Assembly: GCA_017394925.1 (NCBI GenBank)
Contig: JAFPWQ010000213.1
Span: 1 to 5,371 of the forward strand
Direction: 5' to 3'
Source of the DNA: Synergistaceae bacterium
GTDB lineage: Bacteria; Synergistota; Synergistia; Synergistales; Aminobacteriaceae
Length of the DNA stretch: 5,371 bases
The translations under genes and the position numbers were made by a program. The notes under the pieces are model-generated. The model had not been told where the DNA came from. It did no database searches and saw nothing but the letters and a program-made list of their open reading frames with translations. Below, one piece after another: positions 1 to 5,371 of the stretch (position 1 is the first letter of the stretch; each line of letters begins with the position of its first letter).

Positions 1-941
1 GGGGTAAAGGCGGCAGAGGAAACTCACATTTTGCAAGCTCATCAAGACGTGCTCCAAGATTCGCGGAAAAAGGCGATGAAGGTGAAGAACGAAGATTGAA
101 TCTTGAACTCAAACTCATTGCTGATGTCGGTCTTGCAGGTTTTCCGAACGCAGGTAAATCAAGCATATTATCGGCCATAAGCGGAGCTAAACCAAAAATT
201 GCAGGTTATCCCTTCACAACATTATCGCCCAATCTCGGAGTACTCGCCGTTGATGATGCACAGGTCGTAATTGCAGACTTGCCCGGACTGATTGAGGGTG
301 CGCATGACGGTAAAGGTCTAGGGCTTCAGTTTTTGCGTCATGCCGAACGAACGCGTATATTGCTTCACGTCATTGACCTGTCGAATGATAATCCCGTTGA
401 AACGTTTCATGCTCTCATGAATGAATTCAAAGAGTACGGAGCAGATTTAGCATCGAGACCGTGTATAGTAATCGGGAATAAAATCGATATTGAAGGCACA
501 GAGCATAACTCAAATTTACTCAGAGAAGAGGCAGAGAGTGAATCATTGCGTTACATGCAGGTCAGTGCGCTCACCGGCGAAAATATTCCCGAACTCATAA
601 AGGCAGTCGCAAAACTTGTACGTGAAACACCAGCCGTTGAACTCAATGAAGAAGACGTGAATATGATTCAGGAATTGCCGCGCAAACAAAACAGAAAATC
701 TTCACGTGAACCCGTTAAAATCATCAGGCAGTCAGACGGAAGTTTCCGCGTTGAACATGAGAATTTTGAGAAGTCAGTATCACGAATCAATTTCGAACAT
801 GAAGACGCATTGCAGAAATTTTCACGTTTACTCAGGGCTCTTAGTGTTGAAGAGGCATTAGAGGCAGCAGGTGCAAGAGAGGGAGATAAAGTGTATATAG
901 GCGACATTGAATTTGATTTTGAGCCGGAGATTATAACATGA
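1..941 (+). CDS. obg: Obg family ribosome-assembly GTPase (5' end outside window)
   Basis: This is a GTPase of the Obg/CgtA family, which acts in late assembly of the 50S ribosomal subunit. The reading frame is open from base 3 to the TGA at 939-941, so 312 residues are visible and roughly 120 N-terminal residues are missing, judged from usual Obg length. The visible part starts in the glycine-rich Obg fold (GKGGRGN, visible residues 1-7, then the conserved RAPRFAEKGDEGEER stretch). It continues with the GTPase domain: P-loop GFPNAGKSS (46-54), switch region GYPFTTLSPNLG (about 68-79), DLPG (92-95), NKID (159-162) and SALTGE (188-193). The last 70 or so residues (about 235-308) match the OCT domain, including VEEALEAAGAREGDKVYIGD. 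A TTG at 96 could be mistaken for the start, but conserved Obg sequence continues in frame upstream of it, so it is internal. The stop overlaps the nadD start, indicating one transcript. Confidence 0.97.
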   Translation, partial: GKGGRGNSHFASSSRRAPRFAEKGDEGEERRLNLELKLIADVGLAGFPNAGKSSILSAISGAKPKIAGYPFTTLSPNLGVLAVDDAQVVIADLPGLIEGAHDGKGLGLQFLRHAERTRILLHVIDLSNDNPVETFHALMNEFKEYGADLASRPCIVIGNKIDIEGTEHNSNLLREEAESESLRYMQVSALTGENIPELIKAVAKLVRETPAVELNEEDVNMIQELPRKQNRKSSREPVKIIRQSDGSFRVEHENFEKSVSRINFEHEDALQKFSRLLRALSVEEALEAAGAREGDKVYIGDIEFDFEPEIIT

Positions 942-1531
942 AGACGGGCATTATGGGCGGAACTTTTGACCCGATACATTACGGTCATTTACTCGCGGCA
1001 GAAGAAGCAAGACGTAATTTAGGCATTGAGAGATTAATATTCGTTCCGACTGGTGAACCTCCCCATAAGCGCGACCATAAAATCACATCATCAGAAGACA
1101 GATACGCAATGACGCTCTTAGCTACGGCAGGAGTGCTTGAGTATTCAGTCTCACGAATCGAAATTGACCGCAAAGATGACACACATACGATTGATACATT
1201 GAGGGCATTCATTGACTCAGGAATTAAGCCCGAAGATTTATTTTTCATTACGGGGCTTGATGCAATGCTCTCGATAACATCATGGTACGATTATGAACAC
1301 ATTCCCGAATTATGCACACTGGTTACTGCAAACAGACCCGGCTATCCTGTGAGCGGAATAGAAAGCCTGCCTAAATTCATTCGTGATAAACTAAAATATA
1401 TTGAGATACCCCAGTTCGCAATCTCAAGTACAGAAATCAGAGAGCGCGCACGTGATGGAAGAGGAATAAGATTTCTTGTGCCTCATCTGGTAGAAATATA
1501 TATAGAGTCAAATAATTTATACAAGAGGTGA
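938..1531 (+). CDS. nadD: Nicotinate-nucleotide adenylyltransferase NadD
   Basis: NadD transfers AMP from ATP to nicotinate mononucleotide, giving deamido-NAD in the cytoplasmic NAD synthesis pathway. The 197-residue length is normal for the family. The nucleotidyltransferase signature GGTFDPIHYGH lies at residues 7-17, with the two histidines of the HxGH-type motif at 14 and 17. PTGEPPHK at 37-44 fits the substrate loop, GLDAM at 106-110 takes the place of the usual G-D-A-L motif, and ISSTEIR at 162-168 is the C-terminal ATP-binding signature. The ATG overlaps the obg stop in an ATGA arrangement, and a GGAGA (926-930) lies 7 nt upstream inside obg, so translational coupling is likely. No promoter of its own is visible. 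Obg-nadD adjacency is common in bacteria. The assignment is secure. Confidence 0.96.
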   Translation: MKTGIMGGTFDPIHYGHLLAAEEARRNLGIERLIFVPTGEPPHKRDHKITSSEDRYAMTLLATAGVLEYSVSRIEIDRKDDTHTIDTLRAFIDSGIKPEDLFFITGLDAMLSITSWYDYEHIPELCTLVTANRPGYPVSGIESLPKFIRDKLKYIEIPQFAISSTEIRERARDGRGIRFLVPHLVEIYIESNNLYKR

Positions 1532-1541
1532 TGTATACACA

Positions 1542-2918
1542 ATGAGAATTCTAAAAATACTGGGTATTATCTTCATGGTAATCTCATCAATGCTCGGAGG
1601 TGCGGCGGTCAGGCTAATGGAAGTCTGGAATGATCCCAATCCGTTACCCCTTCCGAAATCACAGAAAGCAGAAACTTCCAGACCAAGAGCAAAATTATCA
1701 TCAGGAGACACAGAGCTTGCAGTATCAGAGAAGACCGAAGACAATACAGGCAGAGCAGGAGGCAGTGTGAATGTTCTTGTTGTCGGACTTGATAACGTTG
1801 AAGGCGGCTCAAGAACGGATGCAATTGCTCTTGCGATATTTGACGCTGACAATAAAGCCTTAAGAATCGCATCGATACCAAGAGACTCACGGGTATATAT
1901 TCCCGGACGGAGCTGGGACAAGATAAATCATGCTTACGTTTACGGCGGAATACGATTATTGCGTGAGACACTCGTAAATCTTACGGGCATTCCCATAGAC
2001 TATTTCGTGAAGGTGAACTACAAGAGCTTCCCGCGAATCGTTGACGCAATCGGAGGAGTTGACATTTACGTTGAGAAGAGGCTGCACTACAACGATTATT
2101 CCGGGAAATTATTCATCAATATACAGAAGGGGCAGCAGCATATGGACGGTAAGACTGCACTGGGCTATGTGAGATTCAGACATGATCCGTTGGGTGATAT
2201 TGGGCGTGTTCAGAGACAGCAGAAATTTGTTGATATTGTCATGAAGAAGCTGAAGAGTCCCGCGATAATAACGAGAATACCTGCACTCGTTAATGAAGTA
2301 ATTGATGCCGTTGATACGGATCTTGCACCATTGGAGGCATTAAAGCTCATGCAGTTTGCGAATTCCCTTCCGCCTGACAGAATCAAAATGTTCATGGCAC
2401 CCGGACGCACAGGTTCAAACAAGGGCATAAGCTACTGGATACTCGACAATAACGCATTTTCATTGCAGTTAGCCGCAAAACTTCCTCCTGCTGATTTCTC
2501 ATTAATTGAAGATACTAACGAAGTAAATTTGCGTGATCTTAAAGAATCTTCCGGCAGTAATTCAGGAATTAATCCCGAGAGGCTTGCAGAATTACGCGAT
2601 CAGATAATGAGCATAAGAATCTTAAACGGGGACGGCGAAAAAGGCATAAGCAAACGTGCGGCTCAAATATTCAGGCGAATCGGAATTGATGTTCCGTATA
2701 CAGGGAATGCCAGACATTATGACTATAAATCATCGAGCATAATATATCCGCCGAATGCTGACGACTCAGTTAAACAGGGAGCTATAGCACTTGCTGAACT
2801 TTGCGGAATCACTAACGAGAGATTAATACAGCCGGACAGCAGAGCTGCTTCACTGACGCTTATTATAGGCCATGACAAAGATGCATTGTTTAAACGTCTT
2901 GAGCCTCTTAATTCATAA
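1542..2918 (+). CDS. LytR-CpsA-Psr (LCP) family protein with C-terminal LytR_C domain
   Basis: LCP proteins are membrane-anchored enzymes that, in Gram-positive bacteria, move lipid-linked glycopolymers onto peptidoglycan. Residues 4-24 form a single hydrophobic N-terminal anchor, followed by a polar linker to about residue 74. The LCP domain spans about 75-240: VNVLVVGLD (76-84), SRTDA (90-94), the pyrophosphate-binding IPRDSR (112-117), INHAY (128-132), IGGVDIYV (170-177), GYVRFRHD (208-215) and GDIGRVQRQQ (218-227). The key Arg and Asp positions are present, so it looks catalytically intact. After a spacer, residues about 355-445 match LytR_C (IRILNGDGEKGISKRAAQ, about 358-375). Length is 458 residues. 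The start is supported by AGAGGTGA (1524-1531), 10 nt upstream and covering the nadD stop. It is the last gene of the obg operon, and its stop is followed by a hairpin. In a diderm host the acceptor of the transferred glycan is unknown, so no gene symbol is given. Confidence 0.93.
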   Translation: MRILKILGIIFMVISSMLGGAAVRLMEVWNDPNPLPLPKSQKAETSRPRAKLSSGDTELAVSEKTEDNTGRAGGSVNVLVVGLDNVEGGSRTDAIALAIFDADNKALRIASIPRDSRVYIPGRSWDKINHAYVYGGIRLLRETLVNLTGIPIDYFVKVNYKSFPRIVDAIGGVDIYVEKRLHYNDYSGKLFINIQKGQQHMDGKTALGYVRFRHDPLGDIGRVQRQQKFVDIVMKKLKSPAIITRIPALVNEVIDAVDTDLAPLEALKLMQFANSLPPDRIKMFMAPGRTGSNKGISYWILDNNAFSLQLAAKLPPADFSLIEDTNEVNLRDLKESSGSNSGINPERLAELRDQIMSIRILNGDGEKGISKRAAQIFRRIGIDVPYTGNARHYDYKSSSIIYPPNADDSVKQGAIALAELCGITNERLIQPDSRAASLTLIIGHDKDALFKRLEPLNS

Positions 2919-2943
2919 CGTGATCTAACTGGAAAAATTTATT

Positions 2944-2971
2944 TGCCCCGTTAAAATATACGGGGTATTTT
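2944..2971 (+). terminator. Probable intrinsic terminator of the obg-nadD-LCP operon
   Basis: CCCCGT (2946-2951) pairs with ACGGGG (2960-2965) around an 8-nt AT-rich loop. The stem can be extended by a G-U and a T-A pair at its base. A short tract, TATTTT (2966-2971), follows. The hairpin lies 25 nt after the LCP stop codon. The U-run is broken and short, so termination may be partial and some transcription may run on into the glycosyltransferase gene. Confidence 0.68.
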
Positions 2972-2984
2972 CATACATTCATGC

Positions 2985-2990
2985 AGGAGG
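2985..2990 (+). promoter_or_regulatory. Strong Shine-Dalgarno site that fixes a TTG start
   Basis: A full AGGAGG sits 8 nt before the TTG at 2999-3001. No ATG or GTG in that frame is as well placed, and the conserved family N-terminus begins directly at the TTG, so this site decides the start of the DUF4422 gene. Confidence 0.85.
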
Positions 2991-2998
2991 AATAAAAG

Positions 2999-3799
2999 TT
3001 GAACGTAAAAATTATTATTGCATGTCATAAAAAATGTGATGTCCCTGAAGATAAAAATATATATTTTCCTGTTCATGTCGGAGCTGAAGGAAAAGAATCT
3101 ATAGGATTTACACCTGACAATACCGGCGATAATATCAGCGCAAAAAATTTCATGTATTCCGAGCTGACCGGATTATACTGGGCATGGAAGAATCTTGACT
3201 GTGATTATCTGGGTCTCATTCATTACAGAAGGTGCTTCTCAATACACAGGAAATTCAGAAACGCATCGATGAAAGACATACTCACTCCCAATGAAGTCAG
3301 AGAATTATTATCACATCATAAAATTATTGTGCCTCAACGAAGAAAATATTACATCGAGACTCTTTACAGTCATTATGTACACACACTGTATGCGAACCAT
3401 ATAGATATAACGCGTGAAATAATAGCCGCTGAATTTCCAGAATATATTGAGAGCTTTGATATAGTCATGCGCAGGACATGGGGATTTTTCTTCAACATGT
3501 ACATAATGCCTAAAACTTTGTCGGATGAATATTGCAGCTGGCTGTTCAGGATTTTGTTCATGCTTGAGAAAAAGGTCAGCACAGCAGGAATGAATGCATT
3601 TGATATGCGTTATCCCGGACGTATAAGCGAATGCCTGTTCAATGTCTGGCTTAACTTCATAATTCAAAACGGAAAAGTAAATGAACGTGATATATTTGAA
3701 GTGCCGTATATATACACTGGGAAAATAAACTGGCCCAAAAAGATAACATCGTTTTTGATGGCTAAGTTCTTTAACAGAAAATACAAAAAGAGCTTTTAG
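2999..3799 (+). CDS. DUF4422 family glycosyltransferase (surface polysaccharide)
   Basis: The protein has 266 residues, near the usual length for DUF4422, a family of predicted cytoplasmic glycosyltransferases found in capsule, O-antigen and exopolysaccharide loci. Visible family hallmarks are KIIIACHKK (4-12), the IYFPVHVGAEGK block (21-32), DNTGDNIS (40-47), ELTGLYWAWKNLDCDYLGLIHYRR (55-78), the tryptophan-rich centre around 161, and RYPGRISECLFNVWL (204-218). There is no signal peptide or clear membrane span, and the tail is basic (FFNRKYKKSF). It starts with TTG behind a perfect SD. GC content is about 36% by hand count, against about 42% in nadD, which hints at separate ancestry. It stands alone between a hairpin after the LCP gene and a strong terminator. 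The sugar donor and acceptor cannot be deduced. A link to the glycan handled by the neighbouring LCP protein is inference only. Confidence 0.88.
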   Translation: MNVKIIIACHKKCDVPEDKNIYFPVHVGAEGKESIGFTPDNTGDNISAKNFMYSELTGLYWAWKNLDCDYLGLIHYRRCFSIHRKFRNASMKDILTPNEVRELLSHHKIIVPQRRKYYIETLYSHYVHTLYANHIDITREIIAAEFPEYIESFDIVMRRTWGFFFNMYIMPKTLSDEYCSWLFRILFMLEKKVSTAGMNAFDMRYPGRISECLFNVWLNFIIQNGKVNERDIFEVPYIYTGKINWPKKITSFLMAKFFNRKYKKSF

Positions 3800-3820
3800 A
3801 ATTTAATGATGATATGATAA

Positions 3821-3850
3821 CCCCGTCGTTTAATGGCGGGGATTTTTTTT
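3821..3850 (+). terminator. Strong intrinsic terminator of the DUF4422 gene
   Basis: CCCCGTC (3821-3827) pairs with GGCGGGG (3835-3841), with one G-U pair, around a 7-nt loop. It is followed by A and then eight T (3843-3850). It lies 21 nt after the DUF4422 stop. Read on the minus strand, the same stem is followed only by TTATCATATC, a poor U-run, so it would serve the convergent gene less well. The right arm, loop and T-run also encode the C-terminus and stop of that convergent gene. Confidence 0.9.
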
Positions 3851-4867
3851 GCGTCGTTTGTGAATGTGAAATATTATGAGAATATGCTTGATAAATGTCG
3901 CAGCCTTAAGGAACATAGAAGTTTCATAACTCCTGTAGTATTCAAGTGCATACCGCCTCATGTAACTTCTCAGCCTCCTGTATGTATCCTGGCTGAAATC
4001 TACCTGATTCTCATATAGTACGAATACACTTTGTTCATAAATCCTTCCGTGTTCTTTCTCCGCAGCACGTTCTGGGAAATTTTCCAGTGCGAGCGTCTTT
4101 TCGTAATAAATTATGCTTCTCTTCATGCCGTTCTGATCATAAACTCTGTCTAACTGACGTGTCTGTCCTATATTTGGATGATCTATATAATGATAAAGAT
4201 AATAGTTTATGCAGCATATTTTTATATCTCTGTGCAGTGTAAGCAGACTCATCAGCCAGTAGTGATCCATGCCTACCTTCAGTGTTTCGTCAAAGCGCAG
4301 TGATTTTGCAAGTTCACTCCTGAATATTTTGTTCCATGAGTAGCCTCCCCATGAACAGGCAGTTCTTATAATTAATGTTTCTGAATCAATGAGTTCTGCC
4401 TCTGATGATTTCATGTTCTTTATATCATATACCGGCCATCCTTCAGATGGCATAATTTTGAAATGAGAATAAGCAATAATATCTGGTTTTCCGTAAATAT
4501 CTACTGCTCTTGTCAGCACAGAAATTAACTGAGGCGATACTTCATCGTCCCCGTCGCAGAAGGTTATGTATTCTCCTTTGCACTGAAACATTGCGGTATT
4601 ACGTGCATGACTGACTCCCATGTTCATTGTGTGGGTTACATGGATGAATGAATATTTTGCGGCGTAATCATCGCAGATTTTTCCTGTAGAATCAGTTGAT
4701 CCGTCATCCGTGATCACTATCTCGTAATTTTTTTCGGGGCAATCCTGATTAATGAGACTGTCCAGTGCCTGCCTGATGAATTTTTCGCAGTTATACACCG
4801 GCATTATTATACTGATTAGAATATCTGAATCCGATTGCTGATTAAGTATGTCAGTGCTAACAGTCAT
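3830..4867 (-). CDS. Family 2 (GT-A fold) glycosyltransferase
   Basis: This 345-residue protein is a predicted cytoplasmic glycosyltransferase that would add a sugar from a nucleotide-sugar donor to a growing surface glycan. The GT2 catalytic domain covers about residues 17-220: ISIIMPVYN (18-26), the nucleotide-binding DDGSTDS (54-60), NMGVSHARN (82-90) and the metal-binding DGDDEV (105-110). YSWNKIFRSEL (176-186) and MDHYW (200-204) occupy the positions of the usual acceptor-side and catalytic-base motifs, with DH where many relatives carry ED. There is no clear membrane anchor, though residues about 318-335 are fairly hydrophobic before a basic end. The ATG has GGGAGA (4873-4878, minus strand) 5 nt upstream. 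GC is about 39% by hand count. It converges on the DUF4422 gene, and its last codons and stop lie within that gene's terminator. The gene is divergent from argF. Its specific substrate is not readable. Confidence 0.9.
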   Translation of the reverse strand: MTVSTDILNQQSDSDILISIIMPVYNCEKFIRQALDSLINQDCPEKNYEIVITDDGSTDSTGKICDDYAAKYSFIHVTHTMNMGVSHARNTAMFQCKGEYITFCDGDDEVSPQLISVLTRAVDIYGKPDIIAYSHFKIMPSEGWPVYDIKNMKSSEAELIDSETLIIRTACSWGGYSWNKIFRSELAKSLRFDETLKVGMDHYWLMSLLTLHRDIKICCINYYLYHYIDHPNIGQTRQLDRVYDQNGMKRSIIYYEKTLALENFPERAAEKEHGRIYEQSVFVLYENQVDFSQDTYRRLRSYMRRYALEYYRSYETSMFLKAATFIKHILIIFHIHKRRKKNPRH

Positions 4868-4899
4868 TGCAGTCTCCCTTCGCTAAAATATTAATGTAC

Positions 4900-4914
4900 G
4901 TGAAATTTTATCAC
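4900..4914. promoter_or_regulatory. Imperfect palindrome, candidate operator between divergent genes
   Basis: GTGAAATTTTATCAC has matching GTGA and TCAC arms around an AT centre, and two further outer pairs (TA/TA) extend it to 4897-4917. It falls where the -35 of argF would be and covers the candidate -10 of the minus-strand glycosyltransferase gene. It resembles an arginine-repressor box (TGAAT-N4-ATTCA) but is one base short. It also differs by one spacer base from a CRP-type site. Binding is inference only. Confidence 0.35.
4905..4913 (-). promoter_or_regulatory. Candidate extended -10 promoter for the GT2 gene
   Basis: On the minus strand TGATAAAAT reads as an extended -10 (TGn followed by TAAAAT at 4910-4905). 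It lies about 37 nt before the ATG and would give a leader of about 30 nt. The -35 region is weak. AT-rich sequence makes chance matches likely. Confidence 0.35.
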
Positions 4915-4924
4915 ATAATAATAG

Positions 4925-4933
4925 TGTTATAAT
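4925..4933 (+). promoter_or_regulatory. Extended -10 promoter for argF
   Basis: TGTTATAAT contains a perfect TATAAT (4928-4933) with the TGn extension. No good -35 is found 16-18 nt upstream, which is typical of extended -10 promoters. Transcription would begin near 4940 and give a leader of fewer than 30 nt before the argF ATG. Confidence 0.65.
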
Positions 4934-4948
4934 CGCAGAAAATTTTTC

Positions 4949-4954
4949 AGGAGG
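4949..4954 (+). promoter_or_regulatory. Shine-Dalgarno site ahead of argF, closer to an upstream ATG
   Basis: A perfect AGGAGG lies 5 nt before the ATG at 4960 and 13 nt before the ATG at 4968. The nearer ATG opens only a five-codon frame (MESCQ, stop at 4975-4977), while the farther one opens the conserved ArgF protein. The spacing to the real start is longer than usual. Confidence 0.75.
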
Positions 4955-4967
4955 CATAAATGGAATC

Positions 4968-5371
4968 ATGTCAGTGAATCTCAGAGGCCGAAGTTTTTTG
5001 ACTCTCATGGACTTTTCCCCAAGTGAAATAGATTATCTGCTCACACTCGCGGCGGATCTCAAAGCAAAAAAGCGTGCGGGCATTCGCGGAAATACTTTAG
5101 CAGGAAAGAATATCGCATTAATTTTCGAGAAGTCATCAACGAGAACGAGATGTGCATTTACGGTTGCATGTAACGATGAAGGAGCTTTCCCAGAATACCT
5201 GAATAAAAATGACATTCAGCTGGGAGCAAAAGAAGACGCAAAAGATACAGCGCGTGTATTAGGCCGTATGTTTGACGGGATTGAATTTCGCGGATTCAAA
5301 CAGGAGACAGTAGAAACACTCGCAAAATATTCAGGTGTCCCCGTCTGGAACGGATTGACTGACACGGATCA
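4968..5371 (+). CDS. argF: Ornithine carbamoyltransferase (3' end outside window)
   Basis: ArgF joins carbamoyl phosphate to ornithine to make citrulline in cytoplasmic arginine synthesis. The frame is open to the window end and shows 134 residues, about 40% of a normal OTC. The N-terminus MSVNLRGRSFLTLMDFS fits the family (NLR.R.FL.L.DF). The carbamoyl phosphate-binding FEKSSTRTR lies at 53-61, CAFTVACNDEGA at 62-73, and KNDIQLGAKED (80-90), DTARVLGRMFDGIEFRGF (93-110) and VPVWNGLTD (124-132) follow as expected. The HPTQ motif would lie just past the edge. Position 74 is Phe, where I would expect His in EGAHPEYL; this is minor. A catabolic ArcB role cannot be excluded without neighbours, but the ArgF-like wording and solitary promoter favour biosynthesis. 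The start is chosen by homology over the better-spaced ATG at 4960, which runs into a stop after five codons. Confidence 0.95.
   Translation, partial: MSVNLRGRSFLTLMDFSPSEIDYLLTLAADLKAKKRAGIRGNTLAGKNIALIFEKSSTRTRCAFTVACNDEGAFPEYLNKNDIQLGAKEDAKDTARVLGRMFDGIEFRGFKQETVETLAKYSGVPVWNGLTDTD

Noticed and set aside
96..98. TTG at 96 as the start of the first gene
   Set aside because: Conserved Obg-fold sequence (GKGGRGN through GDEGEERR) continues in frame from base 3, so the gene is simply cut by the window edge.
1517..1971. Minus-strand open frames of 134 and 120 codons opposite the LCP gene
   Set aside because: They lie fully opposite a strongly conserved protein, show no recognisable family and have no SD-led start that I can support. 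They are antisense shadows.
2943..2971. TTGCCC-17 bp-TATTTT as a promoter for the DUF4422 gene
   Set aside because: The elements coincide with the terminator stem and T-run, and the -10 match is weak. It may be chance, so no promoter is claimed; read-through from upstream is equally possible.
3311..3667. Minus-strand open frame opposite the DUF4422 gene
   Set aside because: It is covered by conserved DUF4422 coding sequence and its translation has no recognisable domain.
3833..4018. 61-codon plus-strand frame starting in the terminator
   Set aside because: Its ATG lies in the terminator stem, it has no SD, and it is antisense to the GT2 gene.
2984..4959. Near-identical CAGGAGGnATAAA ahead of the DUF4422 gene and argF as a direct repeat
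   Set aside because: The match is mostly the Shine-Dalgarno core plus AT-rich spacer, so shared function explains it better than a repeat or insertion duplication.
5033..5215. 60-codon minus-strand frame opposite argF
   Set aside because: It is antisense to conserved OTC motifs including STRTR and has no family resemblance.

Overview
The window looks like a chromosomal stretch of a moderately AT-rich bacterium. Counted by hand, nadD is about 42% GC. The wording of the Obg and ornithine carbamoyltransferase proteins, the compact obg-nadD-LCP order and the mix of SD-led ATG and TTG starts suggest an uncultivated gut-type member of Synergistota. That is recognition from memory, not a database result, and a Firmicutes relative is not excluded. 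I see no transposase, integrase, CRISPR array, tRNA or rRNA. The content is mostly ordinary housekeeping genes plus two surface-polysaccharide glycosyltransferases.

Bases 1-2918 hold a tight plus-strand operon. It starts with the 3' part of obg (ribosome-assembly GTPase, its start lying upstream of the window). Next comes nadD (NAD biosynthesis), overlapping obg by 4 bp, and then a LytR-CpsA-Psr (LCP) protein with a C-terminal LytR_C domain. The operon closes with a short GC-rich hairpin at about 2944-2971. In many bacteria rsfS follows this gene set, but it is not found here.

Bases 2919-4867 hold two glycosyltransferases facing each other: a DUF4422-type enzyme on the plus strand (TTG start behind a strong SD) and a GT-A fold family 2 enzyme on the minus strand. 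They meet at one strong terminator, and the last six codons and stop of the minus-strand gene lie inside it. Both genes are poorer in GC (about 36% and 39% by hand count) than nadD, which fits a variable cell-surface cassette lodged between housekeeping genes. Next to an LCP protein, a role in making an exported glycan is a reasonable inference, but neither substrate can be read from sequence.

Bases 4868-5371 hold a short divergent control region and the 5' part of argF (ornithine carbamoyltransferase, arginine synthesis), cut by the window end. This region has an extended -10 promoter for argF, an overlapping candidate promoter for the minus-strand glycosyltransferase, and an imperfect palindrome lying over both. 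The argF start is unusual: the ATG best placed behind the SD opens a five-codon reading frame (MESCQ, stop) that overlaps the true argF ATG.

The window shows no convincing undescribed system. The points most worth checking are the argF micro-ORF, the shared divergent control region, and the coding-terminator overlap at the convergent junction.
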